Below are positions 51,219-59,891 of a stretch of 64,000 nt of DNA, one piece after another. Position 1 is the first letter of the stretch. Every line of letters starts with the position of its first letter. This DNA comes from Eisenibacter elegans DSM 3317. Its GTDB lineage: Bacteria > Bacteroidota > Bacteroidia > Cytophagales > Microscillaceae. The stretch is from NCBI RefSeq assembly GCF_000430505.1, contig NZ_KE387153.1, positions 358,542-422,541 of the forward strand, given 5' to 3'. Below the pieces are notes generated by a model that worked only from the letters and a program-made list of their open reading frames with translations, had not been told where the DNA came from and searched no databases. A program made the translations under genes and the position numbers.

Positions 51219-52886
51219 TCAGTACTGTATTTGTTCGTTTTTGGGGTATTTGAGGCTATACTTCAGGGTAAGATTCTTGGTCTCGTTGGGTTGTAAGGTT
51301 ACTTTCCAAGTAACCATTCCTGTTTTGGGGTTGTATTGCGCGCCTTCGGCCTCTATCAGCTCTACCGTGATTTGGTTGTTTTTAGATACCGGAATCTGCT
51401 CCTCTACCGTCAGGGTAATGGCTTGGCGCTTGGTATTGCGTAGGTTGATGGCAAAGCCCTGCTCTTCTTTGATATTGGCTCCTAGGGTTTTCTTGGTATA
51501 AAAATCTTGGATTTTATCGCGCTGGATGATGATACGCTTGTCGCGGCCTAGCGAGATGTCGAGTGTATCTTTTGTTTGCCCCGGGCTGAGGGTAGTCTCC
51601 CCCACAAACCGACCTTCAAAGTATACATTGGCTAAGCCGGGCATCAGGCTGTATTCTTCCCAGCCTGTAAGACGTGTCATCAAGAATGCGTCTTTGTCGA
51701 GGCGAGGAACAGTGCTATAGTGATACTCTGTGGGTAGGGTGTAGACCTGTACATCTACCATTTGGCCTTTGCTGTTGGAGCGGATGGTATAGGGCAGCGC
51801 AATATCAAACTCCGTAGAAAAGGTACTTTCAGCCACTGTGGTATATTGGGCTACGCTTTCGGCTTCCATAATGGGAGAGGCAAACATATCCTCGCTATTA
51901 GCAGCATACTCTTCGGAGGATCTCATCACTCCCGACTTTTTATTGACATCCATACTGCGGGCAGCCGCTGCACGGGTTTGGTATACTTGTTGGCGGTAGA
52001 AATCTACCCACCAGGGGCTGAGCGTAGGTTTTTGGCCACTCTGAGCGGGGTTGCCAGTAGATAGTGTGATTTTGACATTTTCCCAGTCTACCCCGGTATT
52101 TTGAAATACTTCGGCCTTATAGGTCAATTGGATAGGGCTGGAAGCATCGATGGCGCGCAGGTCATATACCGGTATCCATCCGGCATCGGCTACGATATAG
52201 TTGAGCTCAAATTGTGCTTGTACAGGGGCTTTGGCCGTAACCGTAACCATCACTTCGCTAGTGGGTTGGTTGAGCTGTTGTTTTTCCATCGTTACTTGCT
52301 TTTTGAGCTTGTCTACAGTGTTTTGTAGTTTTTGCGCCTGTTTGGTATAGTCGAGCTTTTTGTTTTGGATTTCGACCAAGCGGCTGCGGTAAAACTCCGC
52401 CATTTGTTGGAGTTTTTGGGCATTGACTTCCACGCCCTCGGTCGCTATTTTTTGGTTGGCCAAAATCATATCCTCTTCTTTTTGCAGGGTGTTTTGTTGG
52501 ATTTGCACCCGCGCCAAGCGGTCTTCAAAATGCTCTAGGGAATCTTCTAGCGCTTTGAGGCGGCTAGAGTGGCGGTATTCTTTGAGGAAGTTGATGCGCG
52601 GCTTAACGGCCATAATCGTGATATTGCCTTGGGCTGCTACCTGGATGCTGTTTTTGTCTATCTTAGTCGATAATTCTTCAAAAATCAAGACTGTTGTACC
52701 GGCGCTTAGATTGATAGTAGCCTTGTTCGTTACTTGCGCAAAATTGAGGAATACGGTCACTTCCTTCACCTCTGAGCGCACATTGCGCTCATTGTCGATA
52801 TAGGGAGGTGTAGGTGTTGCCCAAGCAAATGGCGCTAACAACAGGGCAATCAGTATGGAGGCGAGTGTTTGGGTAAGTGCTTTCAT
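51219..52886 (-). CDS. exported MuiA-like protein (DUF4139/DUF4140)
   Basis: 555 aa; signal peptide ending APFAWA. N-terminal domain at about 35-110 (VKEVTVFLNFAQVTNKATINL), a long coiled coil at about 115-215 (LKALEDSLEHFEDRLARVQIQ, read in parts), then the DUF4139 beta domain with FELNYIVADAGWIPVYDLRA and DWENVKITLSTGNP. The C-terminus holds NETKNLTLKYSLKYP. Named after mucoidy inhibitor A; the biochemical role is unknown. Convergent with the CcmF-like gene. Confidence 0.86.
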   Translation of the reverse strand: MKALTQTLASILIALLLAPFAWATPTPPYIDNERNVRSEVKEVTVFLNFAQVTNKATINLSAGTTVLIFEELSTKIDKNSIQVAAQGNITIMAVKPRINFLKEYRHSSRLKALEDSLEHFEDRLARVQIQQNTLQKEEDMILANQKIATEGVEVNAQKLQQMAEFYRSRLVEIQNKKLDYTKQAQKLQNTVDKLKKQVTMEKQQLNQPTSEVMVTVTAKAPVQAQFELNYIVADAGWIPVYDLRAIDASSPIQLTYKAEVFQNTGVDWENVKITLSTGNPAQSGQKPTLSPWWVDFYRQQVYQTRAAAARSMDVNKKSGVMRSSEEYAANSEDMFASPIMEAESVAQYTTVAESTFSTEFDIALPYTIRSNSKGQMVDVQVYTLPTEYHYSTVPRLDKDAFLMTRLTGWEEYSLMPGLANVYFEGRFVGETTLSPGQTKDTLDISLGRDKRIIIQRDKIQDFYTKKTLGANIKEEQGFAINLRNTKRQAITLTVEEQIPVSKNNQITVELIEAEGAQYNPKTGMVTWKVTLQPNETKNLTLKYSLKYPKNEQIQY

Positions 52887-53155
52887 AATTTTTCTATTGA
52901 TGCAAAAGGGAACAAATCAGACAAATGCAGACATTGGTGCTAGCTTTGGTTGCTGCGTTTGTATGGGTTACCCTTCGGGCTAGAGAAACGTTACAACGCA
53001 GGGTTGTTTTTTTTGATTTTTAGCAAAATATCTTCTCTCATACCCTGTGGATACACATTTCTACTGCCCCAGCTCGTTAATTAATCAGTATAACCGACCG
53101 GCCTATGCTTTTTTTTGCCTATCTTGCTATGCCTCTTCAAAACACGAATGTTTTT

Positions 53156-54160
53156 ATGTTTACCTACATCTCTCGTCTGTTTTGTTATTTTTTTGCGCTC
53201 AGCTTATTGTCGGCTGGGTTTTGGGCTTGTAGCAGCAAGCCATCAGAAGACAAACCTCCCGAAGACAGCCTCAATATTGTAACCGACAATAGCCCTGAGG
53301 CGCTGTTTAGGCGCAATTTTCTCCAACGTTTTCGCAAAGAGCCTCTCCCCTACACCCTAGACAATGATTATTTTCTGAAGGATACCTTGGCCGTATCGGA
53401 TGTGGTAGATTATATCTTGGCTCCATCTGCCAAAAAACAGCTGTTTTTGGCTTGGGCAGATAGCTTACAACAGCAGAAAACTTTGGCCGCCCTAGAGGCG
53501 CGTTATCCTTCAAGAGGTACACCACAGGTGCTTAACTTGGGATATGAGGCTAGGGTGGAATTGGTTTCGGAGCTGAAGACCGTCGTGGTGAAGTGTGTGC
53601 CCACGGGTGGCGGACGTTATATGTATACGTATTTGCTCACCTACCGCCCCAATGGACAACTGATAGATGCCCTACACATAGGTGGGCGCTCGGAGCAATC
53701 GGGCTATGCCATTACTTGGCAAACCCGCATCGAAGCAGCCGACAAAATAAGCGTCCATCGCCTCGAACGCACACAAAAGCCTTTGGGCGAAGGAGTTTAT
53801 GAAAAACACACTTGGCAGACCTTTGGGCTGAATCCGGACGGGCGTTTTGTGCTTACGGGCGAAACATTCAGCTCGCCCATAGGCCGCTATCAAAACCCAG
53901 CAGGTACAGAACGCATTGATATAGAGGGCTTTGGTGGTGTAGATTTGCAAATTGTATATCAACCCACTCCACAAAAGCGCGTGGTGTGGGAGGTGGCTGA
54001 GGCCGATGCCAAAGAAGCGCGCCTAGTAGCCAATGATGCCGAAAGTAGTGCCCAGATTGTGCTACAATTTGATACCAACAAGCAACAGTTTACCTTAGAA
54101 CGTGCTACGGGGCAAAAGCAGACTTTTGTACGTCTGCCCGATAAGGAAAAATGGTTCTAA
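53156..54160 (+). CDS. lipoprotein, unknown
   Basis: 334 aa from ATG 53156. Signal peptide (MFTYISRLFCYFFALSLLSAG) with lipobox FWAC, then an acidic linker SSKPSEDKPPEDS. The mature part has FLQRFRKEPLPYTLDNDYFL and YTYLLTYRPNGQLIDALHIGG, read in parts, with a beta-rich C-terminal half. I do not recognise it. It lies between MuiA (divergent) and LytTR (convergent, 36 bp). Confidence 0.7.
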   Translation: MFTYISRLFCYFFALSLLSAGFWACSSKPSEDKPPEDSLNIVTDNSPEALFRRNFLQRFRKEPLPYTLDNDYFLKDTLAVSDVVDYILAPSAKKQLFLAWADSLQQQKTLAALEARYPSRGTPQVLNLGYEARVELVSELKTVVVKCVPTGGGRYMYTYLLTYRPNGQLIDALHIGGRSEQSGYAITWQTRIEAADKISVHRLERTQKPLGEGVYEKHTWQTFGLNPDGRFVLTGETFSSPIGRYQNPAGTERIDIEGFGGVDLQIVYQPTPQKRVVWEVAEADAKEARLVANDAESSAQIVLQFDTNKQQFTLERATGQKQTFVRLPDKEKWF

Positions 54161-54196
54161 CCCCCCATTAATTGATTGCCCCTGCTCCGCCCTAAG

Positions 54197-54886
54197 TTAG
54201 AGCACATCCAAGTTGTTCATAAAATCTGTTTTGTAAGAGCGCCCTATGGGTACCCGCTTGTTGTGCATCATCACATACCAATCCTGAATAGCTGTAATGT
54301 GGGAAGTATTGATGATATAAGAACGATGTACGCGGTGAAACTTATTGGTGCGTGAGAGTTTCTGAAGTACGCCTTTCATTGTAGAGTGTACAATGAATTT
54401 TTTGTCTTCGGTATGGATGATGACGTAGTCAGAGAGGGCTTCTATGTAAAATATTTCTTCGTAATTTAACTTAACTATTTTTCCATCTGATTTTACAAAC
54501 AAGTATGGATGTTCATCATTCCTGCGGCTTTCGAGAATTTCTTTGGCCCGGGCAGTGGCTTTCAAGAAGCGCGGGTATTTGATAGGCTTGACGAGATAGT
54601 CTACCACATTGTGTTCAAAAGCCTCTACGGCATAATCCATCTGAGAGGTAGTAAGAATGACGGCAGTATGGCTGGTATCGAGGAGTTTGAGCAAATCCAT
54701 TCCTGACATTTCGGGCAGCTCCACATCCAAGAATACAATATCGATTTCGGGGTCTGCTTGAATGATGTTGGCAGCCTCTTCTGCCGAATTGCATTCGTGT
54801 TTGAGGGTAAGATAGTTAGTTTTTTCGATATAATGACGAATCATTGTCATAGACATTTCTTCATCTTCTACAATCAGACAATTCAT
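54197..54886 (-). CDS. LytTR-family response regulator
   Basis: 229 aa. Receiver domain with acidic pocket E7/D8 and phospho-acceptor D54 in IVFLDVELPE, switch TTS and Lys in LVKPIK. LytTR DNA-binding domain at about 125-229 with VKLNYEEIFYIEALSDYVIIH, FHRVHRSYIINTSHI and VPIGRSYK. No kinase gene is adjacent, so its partner is elsewhere. The start is the only good ATG. Confidence 0.93.
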   Translation of the reverse strand: MNCLIVEDEEMSMTMIRHYIEKTNYLTLKHECNSAEEAANIIQADPEIDIVFLDVELPEMSGMDLLKLLDTSHTAVILTTSQMDYAVEAFEHNVVDYLVKPIKYPRFLKATARAKEILESRRNDEHPYLFVKSDGKIVKLNYEEIFYIEALSDYVIIHTEDKKFIVHSTMKGVLQKLSRTNKFHRVHRSYIINTSHITAIQDWYVMMHNKRVPIGRSYKTDFMNNLDVL

Positions 54887-55269
54887 AAATTTTCAAAAGA
54901 TTTAATGCTCAACGGTGTGTGTGGGCAATAATACGCCTTTTTGGAGTAAGAAACAATGTGTGTCGGCTGGCACAAACCCAATATCATAAAAATAAAGTAT
55001 TCTATCGACATAATAAGTACATTCAGCGAAAAACTTCAGCGAAAAACCAAAAATCAGGATGCCTATGTCTGAGACAAAAGGCTTTTGTATTGCCAATATC
55101 TAAGTCAGCCTTACAACAGTACGTGCCAAGCACACAAAGGGTCTATACGTTGCGTATATTTCCATTGTTTGATACAACCGGTGGAGCATCATTTGCAAGG
55201 TGTGGGCTGTTTTTGGTGTTATTTACTCACTGATTTTCAGCTGGTTTGCTTAGCTTGGCTGAAAGCCCA
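54887..55269. other. intergenic gap, nothing recognised
   Basis: About 380 bp. It contains a tandem word TTCAGCGAAAAAC x2 near 55021-55045 and no convincing gene, promoter match or repeat element. It separates LytTR from the two membrane proteins on the same strand. Confidence 0.4.
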
Positions 55270-56292
55270 TTACAAGCCCCCTTTCCAAAGCCAGGCGTAT
55301 GCCAAAGGAATTAGGAATGCGAGACACAGCCCTAAATATGCGCCCCACTCCCATATTCTTGGCTTGGGGCTTAGTGGTAATTTTGTTTGTAAATGCATCG
55401 GCAGCCACGCATAAATAGCCAATAAAGCATATCCTAAGCCAGCTCCAAAATAGCCTAGCCATAAGAGGTATCCGATACCATTGTATTTAAACCAAAAAAT
55501 ATCGAACAAACAGTGATGTGTCAAGATGCCATAGATATACTTTACATAATGCTGCTTTAAGACCCAAAGGGCCAGCGCCAGCCATAGCCAAGTTACCAAT
55601 GTCTGAGCCAACAACACCCAAGGGCGTGCGCTCCTTCCAAGATAGCCCAAGGCTATATGTCCGATACTGAGGAGTAGAAACCCGGTGTAAAACAATTGTA
55701 ACCCACGCTCTATCAAGCTATTATGTGCTACATCTCCCATATTGCCTACGCCCTTGCTGGCACTGAAATCAACACTGCAGCAGGTCGTGATGACATCAGG
55801 GGTGATACCATAAAAATAATTGACACTCAGTACTATATCTGCCCAAACCCACAACATCACAGGCAACAACACCCAGTATTTATATGGAGTAAGCGGATAA
55901 TACGGATGTTGGTTGTCCAGTTTTTGTAAAAATAAAAATACCACATACCAAAACAAACCTCCTATTTTTACATACAATGCCGGATAGCCATATACATTGG
56001 CCTGCAAGGCTCCTGTAGCACACATAGCTCCCTTGATGACTTGAGGCAGGTAATGATTTGTGGTGTACAAAAATATAAGGAGCGCCACCAACTGAAATAC
56101 CATCACCCAAGCCACGACTGTTCCAATCAAGTAGTTTTGTTGCTCTAGACGCAGTTGGCGCTCATCGTTGGCCTTCCAACTCCAGAAGCGCAAGGCTTGA
56201 GCCGCATACACCCCGGCGTACCCCAATAAGATACCGCCACAAACCTGTGCTAATAATTGGGCAAAGATGTAGGTGTCTGAGAGCATAGACAT
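55270..56292 (-). CDS. multi-pass membrane protein with cysteine motifs, unknown
   Basis: 340 aa from ATG 56292 (MSMLSDTYIFAQLL). About eight membrane segments. Cysteines cluster in GAMCATGALQANVYGYPAL, TTCCSVDFS and LTHHCLFDIFW; such MC-x2-G, CC and HHC motifs recur in a poorly known membrane family of proteobacteria and Bacteroidota, as I recall, and suggest redox or metal binding. Its partner membrane gene starts 33 bp upstream on the same strand. Confidence 0.65.
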   Translation of the reverse strand: MSMLSDTYIFAQLLAQVCGGILLGYAGVYAAQALRFWSWKANDERQLRLEQQNYLIGTVVAWVMVFQLVALLIFLYTTNHYLPQVIKGAMCATGALQANVYGYPALYVKIGGLFWYVVFLFLQKLDNQHPYYPLTPYKYWVLLPVMLWVWADIVLSVNYFYGITPDVITTCCSVDFSASKGVGNMGDVAHNSLIERGLQLFYTGFLLLSIGHIALGYLGRSARPWVLLAQTLVTWLWLALALWVLKQHYVKYIYGILTHHCLFDIFWFKYNGIGYLLWLGYFGAGLGYALLAIYAWLPMHLQTKLPLSPKPRIWEWGAYLGLCLAFLIPLAYAWLWKGGL

Positions 56293-56325
56293 AATTTGAA
56301 ACTGAAGCAATAAACACATCAGGAC

Positions 56326-57093
56326 TTATTCTTGTTCGCCCAACTTGGCCGAAAGCCGCGCAGTATACATCCGCACCTTGTCTCGGCGACGCTCAGCCTT
56401 GCTGTAGGCGCGAGCTTGTTTGAAAAGCCGCAGGATGTCGTAATAGATTTTCAATAAAACAAAAGCAACGGTAAGTCTCAGGCTGACAGTCTGTAAGAGG
56501 GTGCTCGTTTCGACCACCAACGAAAGCCACAAGGCAATAGACATCAGCAAGGTTGCAAACATCGGGAAGGCCAAGCGCTTGATAAAGCCCCATACCCCTG
56601 CAAAGGCTGCACTATGATAAGAACTGAAAAACTCAAACAGATGATTGGCCAAGAGCATCAATAAGGCCAGCCCCAACCAAGGCATATGCCAAAGCTTGCG
56701 CTGAAAAAGAATCCAAAAGTTCTGAAAAAAGCGCTGACCCGTCTGCCAGAGCGTCTCCTCCCCTACTATTGCCGCCGGATTAAGGCGTTCTACATATATC
56801 TGCCCCACAAACACAAAAAGCAAATAGGCCTGTAAGAACATAAACACCCAAAAGATGGCGGCTACATAGGTGGTCTTGAAAAGCCTAGAGCCTATCCGCC
56901 CCCCATTGCGGGCTGAATACCCTAGCTGCAAAAGCCAAAAGAAGATGATACTGTCTACCCACCACACAAACATCACCACAAAGCTCGTCCAACCCCAAAA
57001 ATACAAGCCTATCAAAGGTAGGCTGTCAGTGATGAGTGTGGTCAAGATGATGAGTATCAGTTCTAGTGTTTGGCGGCGGTGAATGGTCGGCAT
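56326..57093 (-). CDS. multi-pass membrane protein, unknown (DUF6498-like?)
   Basis: 255 aa, about six membrane segments, N-terminal RRQTLELILIILTTLITDSLP then LYFWGWTSFVVMFVWWVDSIIFFW. A basic cytoplasmic tail (AYSKAERRRDKVRMYTARLS) follows the last segment. The arrangement resembles DUF6498 proteins, but I cannot confirm it. In operon with the cysteine-motif membrane protein downstream (33 bp). Confidence 0.65.
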   Translation of the reverse strand: MPTIHRRQTLELILIILTTLITDSLPLIGLYFWGWTSFVVMFVWWVDSIIFFWLLQLGYSARNGGRIGSRLFKTTYVAAIFWVFMFLQAYLLFVFVGQIYVERLNPAAIVGEETLWQTGQRFFQNFWILFQRKLWHMPWLGLALLMLLANHLFEFFSSYHSAAFAGVWGFIKRLAFPMFATLLMSIALWLSLVVETSTLLQTVSLRLTVAFVLLKIYYDILRLFKQARAYSKAERRRDKVRMYTARLSAKLGEQE

Positions 57094-57181
57094 AGGGCAG
57101 TTTTAGCACGGCAAGATACAAAAATCATCTGATTTTGGGAAAAAACGGCTACACACTACGTACCTTGGTGCTTCTGTACTA

Positions 57182-57232
57182 TGTCCAATTAACATTGGTT
57201 TGCGAAATATCTGTACACCACTGGGTATTTTC
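57182..57232. repeat. fragments of both dispersed repeats joined
   Basis: CCAATTAACATTGGTTTGCG (like the 62-bp repeat's end) followed by TACACCACTGGGTATTTTCG (57214-57233), an end of the convergent-gap element. It precedes the transposase remnant by about 400 bp. Confidence 0.5.
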
Positions 57233-57376
57233 GATTTTCACCACCAAGGAGAGATACAGATGCGTCTGTGGCTATACCAGCTTTGAGGGACTGTGTATTT
57301 GGTTGCCACGAATGCGCGAGTGAACGACACAAACATTCGTACATCCGTGGCTATGATAGTTTGTCAACAATGGGGG

Positions 57377-57628
57377 TTATTTCCGAATAAAGATAAACTG
57401 TCCGCCTTCGTCGCCTACATTGTTGATACGGCCCATCTGCGGGTTGTGCAGGGATATTCTACCGTGGAGAGGTTCTGTACATAGTTTTCGATTGCTAAAG
57501 GTGATGAGCATTCGCTCGCCGGGGAGGTCTAGCTGTACTTCGTCAATGGTCGCTCGAATGCTTTGCGCCGGCAATACAGACACCCAAAGACTTACTTCCT
57601 TTAGGCTTATAAATCCGTATATTTGCAT
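57377..57628 (-). CDS. short ORF, possible fragment of an unknown gene
   Basis: 83 aa from ATG 57628, which shares the CATATG palindrome with the transposase start on the other strand. Sequence WVSVLPAQSIRATIDEVQLD, PGERMLITFSNRKL and GRISLHNPQMGRIN looks protein-like, with a strand-rich character, but has no signal and no known family. It may be the C-terminal part of a gene cut when the IS element inserted. Confidence 0.35.
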   Translation of the reverse strand: MQIYGFISLKEVSLWVSVLPAQSIRATIDEVQLDLPGERMLITFSNRKLCTEPLHGRISLHNPQMGRINNVGDEGGQFIFIRK

Positions 57629-58228
57629 ATGGGCTACCAACGAAAAAAATTTGATAACAGAGGTTTTGACCAATCAGAATACCAGCGATACTTTCGTCGT
57701 CATCAGGCCGAGTATATACGTAAAAAATTATGTGTGCTGAAGCGCTATCAATTGGGCAAGGCGTTTTCAGAAATGACTGTCTGTTTTGGGGTTTAAGAGC
57801 AGAGTGTCCGCAAATACATCAACACCTACTATGAGTTGGGTTTGAGGTGCTCTGCAAAGCCGCTGTTCGGACTCAGCCAAGTCTGCTGAGCGAGTCAGAA
57901 TGTGTCGCTTTCAAAAAGGTAAACTCGGAGCAGGTGGCACACTATTTCGCAGAAGTCGCCAAACTTTATGAACAAGAAGACCATAAGCAATCAGACATAT
58001 TTTTGGATAGGAATTCCACTCATAAAACCAAAATGAGGCATTTATTTCAAGCATTCAGTGCTGATTTGAAGATTAAAAACGCATTTCCATTTTATAGCCG
58101 CTTATTCACCCAAGTTGAATATGTTGGAATATGCCATTCATTTGGTCGGGCAAAAAGTTTTACATCACGCGAATTGTAAAACCGGATTAGCCGAGTTTGA
58201 AGAACGTATCAAAGCACTTTGCAAGTAA
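57629..58228 (+). pseudogene. decayed IS630-like transposase
   Basis: N-terminal part MGYQRKKFDNRGFDQ, then the helix-turn-helix KRYQLGKAFSEMTV and, after an in-frame TAA, VRKYINTYYELGLRC. Further frames give LLSESECVAFKKV, then the catalytic-end blocks IFLDRNSTHKTKMR and SPKLNMLEYAIHLVGQKVL, ending FEERIKALCK with TAA at 58226. At least two frameshifts, one stop and a missing middle section (only 600 nt for a roughly 1-kb gene). The D-x-N-x-x-H-K and Y/F-SP-x-x-N-x-x-E motifs identify an IS630/Tc1-like DDE transposase. Not functional. Confidence 0.82.
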
Positions 58229-58491
58229 CCTGATTTCCCGGCTAAAAAAATATTATCAATATTTTAGCTTACATAGAAAGCCTAGCACTCAAAATATGAG
58301 TGTATCGCCCGAAAGGGAGTAACATAGGAATAAGTGTTTCTTAGAATAGTGCAATTAAAAAATAACACTTATTTGTTAATTCTCAAATTTACCCCTTTTC
58401 TTGCTCATAGAAAACTTATTATCAAGCAGTTATAAAAACATTCGCGTTAAGTTAGGGTCTAAACCACTCCCACTCAAAAAAGCCCTTGCCA

Positions 58492-58527
58492 ACACCCGTA
58501 TTTACGTCTGATGGTACGTAAGGGTGT
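58492..58527. repeat. bulged hairpin
   Basis: ACACCC-GTAT-TTACGT pairs with ACGTAA-GGGTGT, loop CTGATGGT, with one 4-nt bulge. No T-rich tail. Confidence 0.45.
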
Positions 58528-58617
58528 GCGTTACATATTCAAACATAACAAAAAAATATTTTTTTCTAAAATATTACACTTTATTTACTCCGAAGTCAAT
58601 GATACAATGATATAAGC

Positions 58618-58649
58618 ACATCCCCCACAGCCAAGGATGTGGGGGATGT
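58618..58649 (-). terminator. hairpin after the lipase-like gene
   Basis: ACATCCCCCACA (58618-58629) pairs perfectly with TGTGGGGGATGT (58638-58649), 19 bp beyond the stop of the minus-strand lipase gene. Terminator-like, though the tail is not T-rich. Confidence 0.65.
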
Positions 58650-58667
58650 AGACTGCATTTTTAAACC

Positions 58668-59744
58668 CTAGTTAGTTACGTGAAATTTCACCATCCGCAG
58701 CTGCTGATAGCCTGTCAAGTCCTTGCAATTAAAGTGCCCATAAGGAATGGTCGTAAAACGCACCTCGCCATTCTGTCCGGGTATTTGGCAGGTCAGGTTA
58801 CCCCAAACCACGCCGCCATAGCCCACCAGCTGGTCTTGGGTACTCCAGATAGTGTACACATAATCCCCCTCACGCCCAGAAGCGCTATTGAGCTGCGACA
58901 AGTACTGTGACAATCCGACTCCACCAAGGGCGTACCCTGGATAAAAGCCATTGGTAGCGCCACAGGTAGGCAACAGGGGCGTGTTGTAGCAGTTGGCAAG
59001 CCCTCGATTCCCTCCCGCAATCCCCACAAAGGTATCGATATAGGTCAGGCGTGCGCCAAGGTTATAACTCCCCCCTGCGGCGGCATCGTTGCCCGAGCCT
59101 CCTTTGATGGCCTTGCGGGCTAACGTAACCCCCATCGAGTGTGCCACTACATCGACTTTAGCAGCTCCCGTGTAGGCCTTGACTGCCTCGATAAAAGCCC
59201 TGATACGCATCAAATATGCCAAAGAATGGTACTGATTGCTGCTTTGCGAGGCACTAGCCGGTCCCCAGGTGATGGCATACAGCTCAGCCCGCTTGTAGCC
59301 CTGCGAGAGGAAATACTCTATGGGGGCTGTCCATCCAGTTTGCCCGGCCTCGTTACCAAGCGCCTTGTCGGAGTTGCCATGAATAAAAATCACAGGCTGG
59401 TTACCCAAAGGCTCTCCGGCATAATTGCGCCCCCCATAGCTCCCGCCCGACAGACCGTAACGTGCAAAATCAAAGCCACCGTAACCGTTGGCTTGCAACC
59501 AATTGTTGAAATCCGCCGAGAGGCCGCTCTGTAACGTACCGATGTGCTCGCCATCACTCGCCCCTCTGGCTTGTTGATAGGCCTTGAATTCGAGCGCTGC
59601 CGTAAGCAACTGCTCGGGAACATCACCCTGTAAATCTTTTACGGGGTCTTCCAAGACTTCGCGTACTTGGGTTGGCTGACAGGCCCAAAATAAGACCAAT
59701 AGCAGCACTAACCTTGGTTTTAGCTTTGCGTTCATCCGCTTCAA
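58668..59744 (-). CDS. lipase-like alpha/beta hydrolase lipoprotein
   Basis: 358 aa; signal peptide with lipobox FWACQP, so lipidated. Fold motifs: VIFIHGNSDKALG, nucleophile elbow VAHSMGVTL (Ser in A-H-S-M-G), GIAGGNRGLANC, acid in STQDQLVG, histidine in PYGHFNCKD. The layout resembles class 2 / EstB-type lipases (PF01674-like), which are extracellular. Two cysteine pairs may form disulfides. It may hydrolyse esters at the outer surface or periplasm. Confidence 0.85.
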   Translation of the reverse strand: MKRMNAKLKPRLVLLLVLFWACQPTQVREVLEDPVKDLQGDVPEQLLTAALEFKAYQQARGASDGEHIGTLQSGLSADFNNWLQANGYGGFDFARYGLSGGSYGGRNYAGEPLGNQPVIFIHGNSDKALGNEAGQTGWTAPIEYFLSQGYKRAELYAITWGPASASQSSNQYHSLAYLMRIRAFIEAVKAYTGAAKVDVVAHSMGVTLARKAIKGGSGNDAAAGGSYNLGARLTYIDTFVGIAGGNRGLANCYNTPLLPTCGATNGFYPGYALGGVGLSQYLSQLNSASGREGDYVYTIWSTQDQLVGYGGVVWGNLTCQIPGQNGEVRFTTIPYGHFNCKDLTGYQQLRMVKFHVTN

Positions 59745-59840
59745 TAGATTTGTTTTAGCAAAATATTTTGAATATTGACGCGAATATAAAATATAATTTT
59801 GTTATCACAAAGTTGTGAAAAAATTGCACTAAACCAGAAA

Positions 59841-59868
59841 AGGCTGCCCTTTTCGGACAGCCTCTTTT
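59841..59868. terminator. terminator of the PorP/SprF-OmpA gene
   Basis: AGGCTG (59841-59846) pairs with CAGCCT (59858-59863), an extra G/C mismatch inside, and a T-rich run follows on the plus strand (CTTTTTA) with AAAA before on the minus. It lies 24 bp beyond the stop. Confidence 0.7.
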
Positions 59869-59891
59869 TAACGTGAGATTGAAAGACGGGA

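Larger units (their letters stand above)
58229..58667. other. AT-rich intergenic gap with two hairpins
   Basis: About 440 bp, no gene. It holds the hairpins at 58492-58527 and 58618-58649. A poly-A/T stretch (AAAAAAATATTTTTTTC) lies near 58551. Confidence 0.5.

Noticed and set aside
54902-55096. 64-aa minus-strand ORF upstream of LytTR
   Set aside because: No signal, family or start context; composition like the surrounding noncoding DNA.
57847-58179. 110-aa plus-strand ORF as an independent gene
   Set aside because: It is the middle piece of the frameshifted transposase; its sequence aligns with the DDE region.
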